A stretch of 64,000 bases of DNA. Origin: Dolomedes plantarius (taxonomy: Eukaryota; Arthropoda; Arachnida; Araneae; Dolomedidae). The notes under the pieces were generated by a model that worked only from the letters and a program-made list of their open reading frames with translations, made no database searches and was not told the origin of the DNA. This document shows, piece after piece, positions 29,784 to 41,597 of this stretch (position 1 is the first letter of the stretch; each line of letters opens with the position of its first letter). The position numbers and the translations under genes are program-made. Location: contig OU015495.1 of NCBI GenBank assembly GCA_907164885.2, positions 1,516,230 to 1,580,229 on the forward strand, in the 5' to 3' direction.

Positions 29784-31339
29784 CACTGCTAAAAAAAATT
29801 AGGAGAGCAAGCGAAGAAGTTAAGAAAACCGTGCGAGACAGCCACGTATTGGCATAAAATGGATAGTACACGCGTATCAATGCGCAATACAGAAAAAAAG
29901 ACGTAAAAAAATTTGTAAATAAGCTTTAATTCTTTGAAAATATGGAAAAAACATAAAAAGATGATTTAGGGCAAAAATTTGGTTACATATAAACGATAAA
30001 AAAAAGTATTGTTTAGAAATGATGCAAGATTTTTATTATGGCGTGTGGTCTCCTCGAACAGCTAAGACTGCTGCACACCTGTTTTCCATGGATGCGATGA
30101 TGTTATCGATAAGACTTTGGGGAATACAGTTCCACTCCTCAAGAAGTGCAATCTCCAAGTCTCGGAGAGTAAACGGAGGCCTTGGTCTCGCAGCAATGTA
30201 TCGTCCGAGCATGTCCCAAACATGCTCGATTGGATTCAGGTCAGGAGAGCACGCTGGCCATTCCATACTCTGTATTGTTTCAGCTTCCACAAGACGAGCT
30301 GTATGCGGTCTGGCATTATCATGCTGGAAAACAAAGGAATCTCCAATGGCTGCAGCGTAAGGTTTGACATGAGGTCTCAGTATCTCGTCTGCATACCTTC
30401 GGGCCGTCAAAGTACCATTCCGAATGATATGCAGGTCCGTACGCCCACCTATGCTGAGTCCACCTATGCTGAATCCACCCCATACCATAAAACCAGCTCG
30501 TCTGTATTGTGACCTTTCACGAACGAATGTGGGGTTATTTCGAGTGCCCCTTTCCCTCCATACCAAAACACGTCGGGTGTCACACTCCAGGCTGAATCGG
30601 GACTCGTCTGTAAACAGCACTTGGCTTCAATCATGTTGCTCCCAATCTCGATGTTCAGCAGCCCATCTTCATCGAGCCGCACGGTGGCGTGAGGTCAACG
30701 GAATGCAGACCATTGGCCTACGTGCACAGAGATCTCCCTGATGAAGCCTATTACGTACTGTTTGGCTGGACACCCTTCGTCCTGTTGCCAAGAGCAACTG
30801 TCTTTGCAGTTGAGTAGCATTGTCTGTTCTGTTTCGACGAGCTGTTAACAGTATATACCGGTCATCAGTTGCTGCAGTGGCGCGTGGCCGACCTTGCCCT
30901 GGTCGACGTCTAACATTCCCTGTTTCTTGGAATCAATTCCACAGCCTTGCAACGACACTTCTGGCGACACCAACAGCGTCCACGACACTACGTTGTGTTT
31001 GCCCGGATTCAAGTCTGCCTATAATACGCCATGCCATGGATTCCGGTAAATCACGTTGTTGAGACATTTTCAAGTAACCTTTTCTCAAAAAGAATATCTG
31101 AGGAATCGAATTTCACAGTTAAGGCAGTGAAACAAACGTTTCTGCAACATCCGGATTTCCGCCCTTATGTTCTTTTTCTGGTTTTTGACGTCATGAACTT
31201 TGATTTGCATATGAAGTTTTCTTCTTCTGTTTCCTGCTAGGCTTTTAATTATGGATGATTTATTTTATGTTACTTATCGGTGTAAGTATTTGCGTAATTT
31301 CGTTAAAACCATGTGCTCCCCTAATTGTTTTGATCAGTG
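29784..31339 (-). mobile_element. Tc1-like transposon with broken transposase
   Basis: The left end CACTGCTAAAAAAAATTAGG and right end, inverted, CACTGATCAAAACAATTAGG are flanked by TA (29782-29783 and 31340-31341). 1556 bp. The transposase is full-length in extent but interrupted. It lies immediately beside the intact Tc1, separated by a TA run. Confidence 0.92.
30036..31067 (-). pseudogene. Tc1-like transposase, three early stops
   Basis: Starts at ATG 31067 (MSQQRDLPESMAWRIIG), with a helix-turn-helix region (RSVVDAVGVARSVVARLWN). Catalytic motifs TDESRF, FQHDNARPH and PDLNPIEHVWD are all present. Three in-frame stops interrupt the first half, all TGA, of a kind produced by C-to-T or G-to-A changes. 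A 15-bp in-frame duplication (CCTATGCTGAGTCCA twice near 30450-30480) adds five residues. Only 30 residues separate the second Asp and the Glu, so about four residues seem lost near 30290. The downstream 194-codon part is open from 30620. Confidence 0.9.
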
Positions 31340-31345
31340 TATATA

Positions 31346-31936
31346 CCGGGTGGGTAAAAAGTCCGTATAAACTTTAAAAATTCATAAAAACCGGAAAAAT
31401 AACCAAAATAAAAAAAGGTTTGTAGGGTTAGCATCGCTAGGTCATGGGATTTTTTTAAGACAGGAAAAAAAACCCTCAAAAAACAGCCGATAGGTGGCGC
31501 TGGTACGAACGAATTCTGTGGAAATATGCAAATGAGAGGGTTATAAGAACGTGCGCTCCTAATCCACAACCAGTTCACCGTTGTTCCGCGATCGGCCGAG
31601 AGGTGTCATGTATGCATCCGGACCTGCTGCACTCTGCCGTTGCTGGATTTGCGACTAGCCTGCAGTGCCTTATCCCCTGTGGTGGGGGTCATGTGTAACA
31701 CCTACTGCTGTAATAAACGATTTAGAAACAATCTTTTCATTATTTGCGTATCTTTTCTTTGACTTGTGTAAGTCAGCGTCACCTGTCGGCTGTTTTTTGA
31801 GATTTTTTTTTCCTGTCTCAAAAAAAAAAAAAAATCCCGTGACCTAGCGATGCTAACCCTGCAAACCTTCTTTACTTTGGTTATTTTTCCGGTTTTATGA
31901 ATTTTTAAAGTTTATACGGGCTTTTTGCCCACTTGG
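31346..31936 (+). mobile_element. Mariner-like derivative, 591 bp
   Basis: Long inverted ends: CCGGGTGGGTAAAAAGTCCG on the left and CGGGCTTTTTGCCCACTTGG on the right, next to TA (31344-31345 and 31937-31938). The arms run about 150 bp through AGTTTATA, TTCATAAAACCGG and GGTCATGGGATTTTTTT. The centre keeps a short plus-strand trace, GGGHV, of a mariner C-terminus near 31675. The catalytic core is absent. It is the third TA-flanked element in a row. Confidence 0.85.
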
Positions 31937-31952
31937 TATATGTATATATATA

Positions 31953-32100
31953 CACAGCATGCCCTTTGATCAAAGAAAAATCATTTTGCCGTCGTATATA
32001 GAAGTTTTAATTTGACTTTTTAGACATATCTGTTACAGACAAAATGCAACGAACTTAACAGCGTAATGCAAGAAGTTTATCGTGGCATGAGATGAAAACC
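31953..32100 (+). repeat. Dispersed repeat, copy 2
   Basis: Matches 24294-24430 over about 130 bp with moderate divergence, again directly after a short TA tract. Confidence 0.6.
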
Positions 32101-33940
32101 TTGTTTGAAAAATAAAATTCCCCCCCCCCCCCAAAAAAAAAAAAAACACTTCAAGAAACAGTTATTTTAATAGGCATTCCTTTATAAGGAAATAAAAATA
32201 TTGTTGCTATATGGGCGAAGAAATTGTCTTCTTTAACATTTATTTGCAACAAATAGAGAGCATTATAAAACATAGTACCATTAGTAATATCAAGAATCGA
32301 TATAGATCTGTGCGTTTGTTATGAACTAATTGGGCAAAAATATGTCGTCACACATGACGTGTAAGAGAGATGCAGATCTGATAGAAAGGCAGTCCTACCC
32401 TTCTCAGTGTGTTAAGTTAAAAGGATTTCCAGAATCGAATCGTTTTAATCGATCTGATTGATTGTAATAACCTTTCTGGTTCGCTGAAACTGCTTAGGGT
32501 TGACAGATGATTCCTTAAATGGGTATTATGATGGTTCCCCGAAATTATGGTCTTATAACAGAGTAAGGTTATAGACAAAGGTCTGCAAGTGATGATGTCT
32601 TTCTTACCTCAGCCCGGAATCTTTTCGAAGCTAGATTACAGGTAGAGATTTGAAGTTCACGCTATTACACCGTAATGCTTTTCATTTGCTTTTAACGTGT
32701 GGCACAAATTATGTACGGTTTTAATTTAAAGAGATAAGGCGAATGTCTCACGACAAATATCTCCTCATTAGAAAAAAAAATTAAAGAGATAATACCAAAT
32801 TTATATGTGATTGAATGTTGACTTCACAAGACAGTTCTGTCCAAATTTTTGGTCCAACTGATCATTTTAACACTAGAATTATCAAACCAGTCAAAATAAC
32901 TGGTTTGAATAGCGGTAGAAATAAATATATCGTATTTGTCGGTAGTTTTAGTGTCACATTCATGGCGTGTTGACCTCTATTAATGTTCAAGTCCAGCTGG
33001 CCTTTTATTATTTCTTTTAAACACTGTATTGAAATTATTGTCGGTGCTTATTCTCAACAGACAAGGAAAAATAATAAATTCTGACTATATCTACAAGTAG
33101 GATATCACATAATAATTTTACATCTCAGTGGTCCTTAAAATAACTTGAACAGGCAAGTTGGATAAGGATACATGAATGCAACAGTGTGTACTATTTAAAA
33201 AAATTAGAACGATAATAGAATACTACCCATCTGTGATCGCTAAACGTTTTTCTTAGAACACGTTTAAAAGATACCGAAAAGACTATTTCAAAAATATTAG
33301 ATCCAAGAATATCTTAAAATTTCAATTATACAACTGTTAATTGCTATGAAATATTACAGAAAAGTAATTCCATATATCTGTGGATGACTGTAAGCATTTT
33401 AACAATTTTTTGACTTATACAGGCGACAAAAGGAGAAACAACAGATTTTTGTCTTATATGCTCTCTCCGTGTTTATGCTAAACTCTTGTCAACAATGAAA
33501 ATTTGAAGAAGAGAATAATTAAACAAGAGGACGGGAAACTTGACAGTGTTTCAGACGTGTTGAATAGCGTACCGGATGTAATTATATTTATGAAAAATAC
33601 GATAAAACAATCATGGATTTAATCCAGCCTTACTGAACCTCTTTTTCTCTCGGGCCGCATGCATGTGTTTGCTACGTTACGCGGGCCGCAACAAAGTATA
33701 CCTCATAATATGACAATGTAAAAAAATAAAACTCAAAACCTAAATGTATTTCAAGCGTTAATTTAAAAATAAGTGGGATTTTTGATGTTGAGACAAACTT
33801 TTGGCTATTATAGACGAATCAGAAAAATGTGAGACAAATCAGGCTATTTTTTGGTACATGCTACACTCAATGCGTCCTAAAGGTAAGAATCAGTAAGAAG
33901 ATTTCTATGTACGTTCCTCACATATCTCAGTTTGCAGTAT
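32101..33940. other. Unassigned AT-rich region
   Basis: Holds a poly-C/poly-A run at 32121-32146. At 33640-33690, TCGGGCCGCATGC and CGCGGGCCGCAAC recall the GC-rich inner ends of hAT elements. A possible partner, ATTGAGAACCCC, lies near 34510, but no 8-bp duplication confirms an element. No genes seen. Confidence 0.4.
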
Positions 33941-34284
33941 AAAGAGTGTCAAGTCCAAAATAGTAGATTTGAGAAAAATGGGATTGAAAACAACCGGCTT
34001 TTGTAAAGTCAGTTTTTTAACTTTAATTTTTAATTTTTTTAAAGTAAATTTTTCTAATTTTATTTTCGTTGAGGAAAGAGTGTTAAGTCCTTGACTGAGA
34101 CACAACCCCTTTAACACTAACATGTTTGTGTTATGTCTTACATATCCCATATTTTCCCCGATGAATAAAAATATTTAGGAGTGGAATTGGACTTAGCTTT
34201 CTGTACCCTGCAGTAGCCATTGATTATTCAAACATGCCTGGTTTGATAACTCATTTTAGCTCATTTTGGACTTAGCACCCTTTG
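33941..34284. mobile_element. Candidate MITE, about 340 bp
   Basis: AAAGAGTGTCAAGTCCAAAA at the left and its near-inverse TTTTGGACTTAGCACCCTTT at the right form terminal repeats matching at 17 of 20 positions. The interior is AT-rich and also holds GTGTTAAGTCC near 34080. No clear target duplication, so superfamily and exact ends are uncertain. Confidence 0.5.
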
Positions 34285-35149
34285 CACAGCAAACACAGAT
34301 ATTTCATTTCGGCACTGGATGATTCACAAAGATACGTTGCTGCGAAGAACGTGGGCAGCAGATTTATTTGTTACCTTTAAGTTTCAGTATAATACAATAA
34401 AAACTTCCAATAATTTCTAGACAGTCATAAATATTTTTAAAACCAGCAAATCCTTATTGCGGAGGTGCATTAGGTTTTCAGTCACGACCAGAGGATACAA
34501 TGGAAAAATAAATTGAGAACCCCTCATACAACGCATGCATGGCTTCAGTTTTAAACGAAGATGTGTTGACGATGGTGGGGGCCAGTTGTGCATGACAGAG
34601 GAATAAAAGCAACAGTTTTGTTGCCAACTAAGTATTAATAATACTGATCATGACCGAGCTCACCTTATCACCAGTTACGGCACTGGTTACGTCACTTTTA
34701 CTCTGATTTATAAAGTCGTAGTTATAATAATCTATCCACACTAACTCGGGAATTCACTGCTCTTCAATTTATGTATTAATGCACGTTTTGCTTATTGCAT
34801 TATTCAAGTTTCATGATTATGCCTTTTGAATAATGCAATAAGTAAAAAATGCTTTTCACATGAGTACGTTGGGGAATTGCATTTTTTACTTCATAGTATA
34901 ATTCAAGAGCCACAATCAAATAAAATTTATTTATACTTGGAGAAACTCTTTTATTTGTTTTTATTTTTATTTATTTCCAGAATTTTCCCCACATATTTCA
35001 CATTTTTGATAAATGGTATTATAAATCAAGTTCATTTATTTCATTCGGGAATAAAATTGATGTATCTTCTTTTTTCATGTTGAGTATGAATATTTCTTCA
35101 AAGCTCAAAAATCTGAAAACATGTTTAACGCGTTTCAGTGATATTTCAA
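34285..35149. other. Unassigned region with a short hairpin
   Basis: TTGCTTATTGCATTATTCAA near 34790 is followed within about 15 bp by its inverse TTGAATAATGCAATAAG, a 19-bp stem. No gene recognised. Confidence 0.5.
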
Positions 35150-35164
35150 CTCAAAATGAGTTAA

Positions 35165-35363
35165 CTCTTTGACACCTCCGCCCCCCTCCCCTTTCGGGTA
35201 TCGGCCCATGACTCACCTGAAGACCAGTCGCTACGTAGCAATACCTGTACACGCATCCGAGGGTTAATTTCCCAAGTTCGGTGACATTTTTCCTTAGTGT
35301 AGGGCCCGAGGATGCCGGATGGACAGTACAGATCCGCCATCCACTCAAAGCACCCCAAGCCCC
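35165..35363 (-). mobile_element. GC-rich 199-bp retroposed insert with 15-bp target duplication
   Basis: A GC-rich block, sharply different from its surroundings, lies between two perfect copies of CTCAAAATGAGTTAA (35150-35164 and 35364-35378). A 15-bp duplication points to LINE-type retroposition. No poly-A or simple-repeat tail is visible, and I do not recognise the sequence as a tRNA, 5S or known SINE. The minus strand holds an open frame of about 65 codons through the insert, which could be the 3' end of a LINE frame or chance. Orientation is tentative. Confidence 0.7.
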
Positions 35364-35378
35364 CTCAAAATGAGTTAA

Positions 35379-36429
35379 AATTAAATTTTGCTGTCGTTTG
35401 AATTGAAGAGGTTTCAGAGCATGTGAAATGACTTTCTTTTAGAATAATTTAATTCCTTAGTGGGCGAAATAAGGTATGGAGGATGATGAGAAGTAGATTG
35501 AAAAGTTTAATTCAAAAGCGTAATAATCCCTTTTCTCACTAAATGGAGGACTTTAAACTCTTTTTCATTTAAAAAAGATGATGCATTTAAAATTAACACC
35601 ATCCTGAGGCCTTCAGTTGCCATCTTAATATGGTGTTAGGAGATCTCTTAAACTTGCGCCATAGACAAACCTTGTTTTAATGTATATAATTTTTAAAACA
35701 TATTTAAATGGAAGTATTATAGGATTACAGGCATCTCAACTTACCTAACAACCATGAACCAATATTATATTCAAAAACCTAGGTGCATGGCACTTGACTA
35801 GGCTCAAGATACCCTTTTTTGTGTTAGTCACCTCTCACAGATATTTAGGGTGGTATGTTTCATTCAATTTTGTTTCGTTATACTCAGAAAATTCTTTTGA
35901 AGTTCCCTACACCATATGAAAATTGTAGGCGTTCAAAAATTCTTTATCGCGAGATCTAAGGGTAAAATGCTTACTAACTTATAAAATTCTAGATGCCCAA
36001 GTAATTTCAGTAATGCTACTTCAAACTTAATGTCCTCTGTTTTAAAGCTATCAGTTTCTCTCGGACGATATCAGCAAGAACGGAGATGTACCTCGGTGTA
36101 GTACATATCTGTCTCATGTCTGTTTGTCTCAAGAACTCCAGGACAATTTTCTGCAATTCGTATCTGGCCTCCTGTGAACCTATATCAGGACGCAGGTGCC
36201 CGTACGGAATTGGATTCCCTTCTTGAATATGTATGAGCCCCCTTTGTTTGCTTAGTTACTTACAGGAACCTATGGGATAATCCGAATGCAATTCCGATGC
36301 ATTTCGTTGGAATAATCCAACCGAAAATACATCCATAGAAAACTTTTTATTGAAGGCAAAGCTAGAACATCGCCAGCATTTGTCGGTTCTTATTTCCTTG
36401 TAATGTGGGGTGGGAACCTTGTTTAATGT
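35379..36429. other. Unassigned AT-rich region
   Basis: Nothing recognised on either strand. Confidence 0.5.
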
Positions 36430-36720
36430 ACGATTTTTGATCGTGGCATACAATTCTGGCTAATTTATCCTTAGTTATTTATACGCGTAAATATAAGCTC
36501 ATTGTTCTGATAAGGTATGAGGGAAGACTTATCATAAGCAGTTAAGAAACTTTTCAGTATTACTCAATTATTTTTGATCGCGTCTGGACAACGGCATAAA
36601 TTATGACAAATTTTTCTTTAGTTTTTTACACGCGTAAATAGATGCTCACTGTTCAGCTAAAAATTGATGGAACACAGCCCATAGGCAGCCGAGAAACTCT
36701 TCAGAAGTACTAGAGGATTT
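36430..36720. repeat. Diverged tandem duplication, period about 145 bp
   Basis: Motifs recur in the same order: TTTTGATCG, TTAGTT..TTTACACGCGTAAATA, GCTCA.TGTTC, GCAG..GAGAAACT.TTCAG. First unit about 36430-36565, second about 36570-36720. Origin unknown. Confidence 0.55.
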
Positions 36721-38419
36721 ATCATGTTCTGTGTGAGGGAAAACAGAAAAAATTGTGAGCAGAAAAAATGGGAGAAGACAAAATAGGCAGCAGGGTAACC
36801 CTTTAGAGTTGAGGATACTTCCCCCCCCCCCCCAATCCTTTCCCAAAGAATTAACCCACCTGAACACACTTCTTTTTTTCTGTGAAATTCAAATTTTCTT
36901 GTAATGTCAAAGTCTGTAATGTCAAAAATCTCTGTGTGTCATTCCTCCAGATCGAAACCTTGGAGAATAGTGATCTAAACTGATCGGTATTTAATCCCAT
37001 TATTGCATAAAAAATTCGAATCTCTATAACATTTCTTTTGAGAAATTAACATTTCTCTCGAACAAATCTTATTTGATACTCAATTTTTCTGTTCGGAGGA
37101 CTACTAAAACCATGATTGTAAAACCTCCTTGGTACTAAATAATAAGATAAAAAAGCGTAGATTCCAACGCATTATGGATGCAATGCATACGCATAAATTT
37201 ACGACGAACGACCAACTGATAACCAAGATTTTGTTTCTTTTTAAGAGTTTTATTTATTCATGTAACGTGTGAGAGTCAGTAAAAAAGGAAAAATCATTGT
37301 GCGCGGAACAAACATGATCCTTATCCCCACACACCCTGTTTCGTTGTGCAATGGCATTTATATTCTAAAATGCGTCACGGCATGAGTAAATGGCTCATTT
37401 TGTTCAAAACAGTGAATTTAATACAACTGGAAACACAAAATTGCCATTTTGAAATATTTTTGAGGAAGATGCGGATCGCCGAGAAGACATTTTTAATATA
37501 TATATATGTGTACCACCAGATTTGCTACTCTATCCCCATTGATTTTGTTGAACCTGTTCGAGCTATGCAACAGTACAATAACATTTTATGACTGAGAGTA
37601 GATACAGAACGAATAGATATAAGTTTTAACAGAGAGTAAGTTCGGAGAAGTAAACTATAGTAAGTCACATAGAGTGAGTTTATGGTAAGTTTTAACCCAT
37701 TTAGAGGAATTATCCCCGAGATGGCCCCGCATACAATCCCCGGTGGCAATTTTCCCTGCGAGAAATAGTGGAACCACTTAGAAATGGTGTTAACCAGCAA
37801 CGATTTATCTCCACCGAGACGACAGAAGAATGAAGAATTCTGACTATTCAGGGAAAATTAGCTTACTGATGTTTTCAATAACAGCCTAAGAAGGCAAGAC
37901 CAAACATGCTGAAATATATTTGTAACAAAGAAGAGACTTGGTAAGAGAAGACATGGAAGAAGAGATTAGGCAAGAATACCTAAAAGTAACTGACTTACAA
38001 AAACTGATGGCAATATCAGTTTCAGTTACTAGAAGGAAAGCATCGGTATTTTGTTGAGACGAAAATTACCAACTTTTCTTGACTCTTAACCAGAATATCC
38101 TGTATAGAGGCAACATGAAAAGTGGCAAATTTCTGTATCCGTTAAAGTACCCGTTTGGATTTTTTGAATATCAATAAACAAATGTTTTGGTGATGAGCTG
38201 GCCACGCGAGAGAGGTTGGGTGTATAAGACGGGGTAGGATTTCTGAGGCCTGTGAGCTTTACAGGATCGGCATGACTGGAGATAATTTTTTCCGTCTGCT
38301 GTCGGAATCCCTGAGGTGCAGGGTATACTAATATCCTCCATTTGATGTTGCTCTCATTGTGATGTTTGGTGCGGCAAGCTTTAATTAGGCAGGCACCCAC
38401 GGCGTAATCTTTCACTGCC
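36721..38419. other. Unassigned AT-rich region
   Basis: A poly-C run lies at 36821-36832. Frames of 70-110 codons on both strands show no recognised motif. Confidence 0.45.
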
Positions 38420-39300
38420 ATTTTTATCGTCGTCAGTCATTTTCATTCATTTACGAAATACTTAGTAATTCTGGCTCATCAAAAAACGTACTCCATTTCA
38501 ACAGCAAACTTATTATTAGCATAGGAACAGAATTACGCAAGCCGCGACAGAGAATAGAGAAAACGCAATATAAAATAACGCGAAAAAAACAAAGAACGGA
38601 ACTGAACGAGAGAGGAACCCATAGAATAATCACACCACTGCATCCAATCAAATCTCTCCACGGGAGGGCGCTGCTTTTGAGGAAAGTTGTCGGAGAAGTT
38701 GCAGTGCTTTCGCCGGCAGTGGCGAAAACGTTCCGCATGGCCGACTCGCTGTGGAAATTTCCTCTGCGTGAAGATGATGGAAAATAAATAAAGAAATCTT
38801 GAGAAAAAATAAGAGAGAGAGAGAGAATGAAGAGAAAAGTCTCCAATAAAAAAGCCACGATGTCTTGGCTCGTGTCCAGGTGACTTGAAGGTCAATTCCT
38901 AGCACAGTTATTCCAGCTGAAGCGAAGTGAAGTGAAATGGAAAAGTGGGTGGCAAAACGCTTCGCAGTTTTGAGTTTCGAGAGAGTTTTTCATCGAAACC
39001 ACCACACGATCAGTTTCTGCATCGGTGGTTCGATTTAATGCAAGGGTTTCTAGGCGATGAAAACGCCCTATTTCTACGCCTCCACTCTCCATGCAAACTG
39101 TTCTTGCAGATCCGCGTGATATATGGCCGAGGCTCGATTTCTCACGTTGCAACCCTCGGTGACGCACAAGATCTCATCGATCCTTTGCGCAGGAGTGCCT
39201 CGAAAGGTCTATCTGATCGCTCAGCCAGATTCTCTTTGATACCCATTACAAAGGCTTCTGGGTCACACACACAAACACACACCAGTACTGCATGTTAACG
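38420..39300. other. GC- and CpG-richer island, no gene recognised
   Basis: About 0.9 kb is less AT-rich than the rest and carries many CpG dinucleotides. A 16-codon frame with a good start context begins at 38738 (CCGCATGG, reading MADSLWKFPLREDDGK). Overlapping frames on both strands lack known domains. It could be a promoter with a first exon, a decayed element or simply a compositional patch; (GA)n occurs at 38812-38826 and (CA)n near 39264-39280. Confidence 0.3.
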
Positions 39301-39763
39301 TATGGGATAACATTTTCGTTGATTGTCGGTTTTCATCTCTTTCCCAATCAAGAATGTCTTTGCTTTTCCTTTTCCACATTTTGGTTTAAAAAGTGAATGC
39401 TTTTAGCTTAAAACTCAAATTACCGTACGCCATTTAAGAATAAGTAAATCTAAAAAAATATATGCAACTTCTTTAAAAAAAAGGTAAGAATTCTAGAACA
39501 TGTGTAGAATATTTGAATTTTTTGTACAGTTTGGTACACGTTATAAGGCAAAAACTATTATATACCAAATGACAATGAAATAAGGATTTTTTCCCATGGC
39601 CTAACCGCGGGAATAAGGGCATGAGCTCAGATATTGGTAGGGAAAAGGTTATTCCTTAATTTTCATTACCCGCATCTCCCAAAAATGTCAATCCTCTTTG
39701 GGACTGGAATACCTCTGGTTTCAACACTACCATATGTTATTCATACGATTAATTATGATGCGT
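39301..39763. other. Unassigned spacer
   Basis: AT-rich; nothing recognised until the SINE target site AATTATGATGCGT (39751-39763). Confidence 0.5.
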
Positions 39764-40119
39764 GGGCTCTAGGTAGCCTTGTGGTAGCGTGCTGGTTTTC
39801 GATGTTGAGGGTGCTCAGAGCGAATCCCGACGCGTGCCATTAAAATACCTCCAAGGTGTCTAGGCCGTATATGGGCACGTTGAATCCGTAGACCGGAAAG
39901 TTTTTCAATGATGTCACAGAGGATGGGAAAGGGTACGATCCCTCTAGATGTCTGTCCTTGGGGGGGGGGGGGGGCTCTGTCAAAATTGAGGTGACAACTA
40001 GCTAAGACAGAATCCGACTCTTGTGGTGCTATACAAACCGGAGCCGCACACTTCAGCCCGAAGCCTATATGGACCTGGTCTGGAACTTCCAGCCAGGGGG
40101 CATTAGGAACAACAACAAC
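39764..40119 (+). mobile_element. Full-length tRNA-derived SINE with (AAC)n tail
   Basis: 356 bp between perfect 13-bp duplications AATTATGATGCGT (39751-39763 and 40120-40132). The tRNA-like head has an A box TAGCCTTGTGGTAGCGTGC and B box AGAGCGAATCCCG. The core is TAGACCGGAAAGT, a poly-G run follows (39960-39974), then a body with GGTGACAACTAGC and GGAGCCGCAC, and an AACAACAACAACA tail. It is the reference copy for the other SINEs in the window. Pol III would transcribe it; a LINE with a similar 3' end would move it. Confidence 0.93.
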
Positions 40120-40132
40120 AATTATGATGCGT

Positions 40133-40600
40133 ATTTGTAGCCTGGACTATTTGGCTGCCACATGTATCACCAGTGATACATTTCATATCTGACGAATCTG
40201 ATGGATATGACCGGTGTTATTAGATTGTAAAAATATTGCAAGAGAGTAATTTTGCAAAGCGAGAGCCCTGTTACGCCCAATGAGAATTTGAGCAAAGGAG
40301 GGCGCTGTGTGCTCGCCTCTGAAGTTTTTGAAGTGTGTAGGGAATTGGCCTGTTGTGAACGGAGAGAGATCAGACGATGATGTAGTAAGTTAACTGTAAA
40401 ATGTCTTAAATGTCTGTCCTTGTTTTCTGTCATAATAAATGATGTGGTTGTAAACTGAATGCTGTTTCTTAACGAACCCACATCAAATAACATCTTGAAA
40501 CGACGTCAACTTTGGAGTGTCACAAGTCCTTCGTAAATGAGACAGTTGTATGAATACACGTTTTTTCGCATTACGGCAATTACTAAGAAAAGGGGGATTT
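40133..40600. other. Unassigned spacer
   Basis: No gene or repeat end recognised. Confidence 0.5.
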
Positions 40601-40604
40601 TGGC

Positions 40605-40817
40605 GACTGTTCTAAAAAAAATTTAAAAGATGAACTATGTAGAGTTTTAACGTAGGGTTACGTTCCTCCATAACTATCCTCCGGAAAGCAAAATTTCAGA
40701 CGCTAAAACCGTCCGTCGCCGCGAGTTATTATTTTGGCAGCGCGTCAAACCCAGTCTGTATGTATCATTTGTCCAAGCAGTAAACAGTTAAACAGAAAAG
40801 TACCAAAATTTTGACAT
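40605..40817 (-). repeat. Dispersed repeat R, first half of copy 1
   Basis: Inverted match to 48418-48590, sharing TTGGCAGCGCG(T/C)CAAACCCAG, CAGTAAACAGTTAAACAGAAA and the AACGTAGG motif. The second half of this copy is at 41598-41690, so repeat R is split here by the TA tracts and Tigger-like element at 40818-41545. Confidence 0.75.
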
Positions 40818-40839
40818 ATATATATATATATATATATAT

Positions 40840-41459
40840 AGTCGAACCTCCATATATCGAAGTAGCAAACTGCCAGAAAAAAATTCGATATATAGAAATT
40901 TCAGTATATAGAATTGATCTTAGTTTTATCACAATTCTGCTAAAACATTAAAATTAAAGCTAATTTTAATATACGAAACTCTATTTCTAATTTATATGCG
41001 AATCGCATTAAATGAAAGTTAGTAACTAAAAAATGAATTAATATGAAAGATTCATTGAGTACTACATACCTTAAAAAAAAAAAACAATAATCCAGACAGT
41101 GGTTACAATGATCACAGTTACATTCTTTTAAAAAAAGCTACGAATATCTTGCTGAACAGCCAGTTTTGCGGAAAGTTCATCAAAGAAATGTTCGCATTTA
41201 TTCAGTCCACTAAAACTTCACCAGGGACATTTTCCACGAATTGAAGTCCACGACGTATTGTTTCAAACGCCTTAAATTGGGAGATTTTATTCTAAAGTGG
41301 AATAAAATCTCCCAATATGTCTTGAAAAAAAAATTTCAATATATAGAGATTTTTTTGATATATAGAAACAGTTTTTCTATGTAATGAACATAAAGATTTG
41401 CTAAGAGTTCGATATAAAGAAAATTTCGATATGAGGAAGTTCGATATATGGAGGTTCGA

Positions 41460-41462
<3 letters not shown>
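40840..41462 (-). mobile_element. Tigger-like derivative, 623 bp
   Basis: The ends AGTCGAACCTCCATATATCG and the inverse of CAGTCGAACCTCCATATATC lie between TA tracts. The left C has become part of the TA run. Subterminal TTCGATATAT motifs repeat several times. A perfect palindrome TTGGGAGATTTTATTC...GAATAAAATCTCCCAA lies at 41277-41315. A C-terminal Tigger transposase trace remains on the minus strand. Confidence 0.8.
41110..41275 (-). pseudogene. Tigger-like transposase C-terminal remnant
   Basis: The minus strand reads KAFETIRRGLQFVENVPGE and, after a frame change and stop, a stretch like FFDELSAKLAVQQDIRSFF. This matches the C-terminal helices and final FF motif of Tigger/CENP-B-like transposases. 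The catalytic domain is absent. Confidence 0.6.
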
Positions 41463-41508
<46 letters not shown>

Positions 41509-41597
41509 ATATATATATACCATATAATATATATATGTATATATGTATGTACATATATTTAGATACCTATATACTTAACACATACATATATACATAC
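41463..41597. repeat. Interrupted (TA)n tract
   Basis: TA repeats with CCATAT and GTATGTA interruptions. Long Tyr-Ile chance frames run through it on both strands. Confidence 0.9.

Noticed and set aside
33620..34520. A hAT element suggested by GGGCCGC motifs and a GAGAACCCC end
   Set aside because: No matching terminal pair or 8-bp duplication could be established.
34826..35083. 85-codon frame rich in hydrophobic residues
   Set aside because: Composition follows from AT-rich DNA; no signal, domain or neighbouring support.
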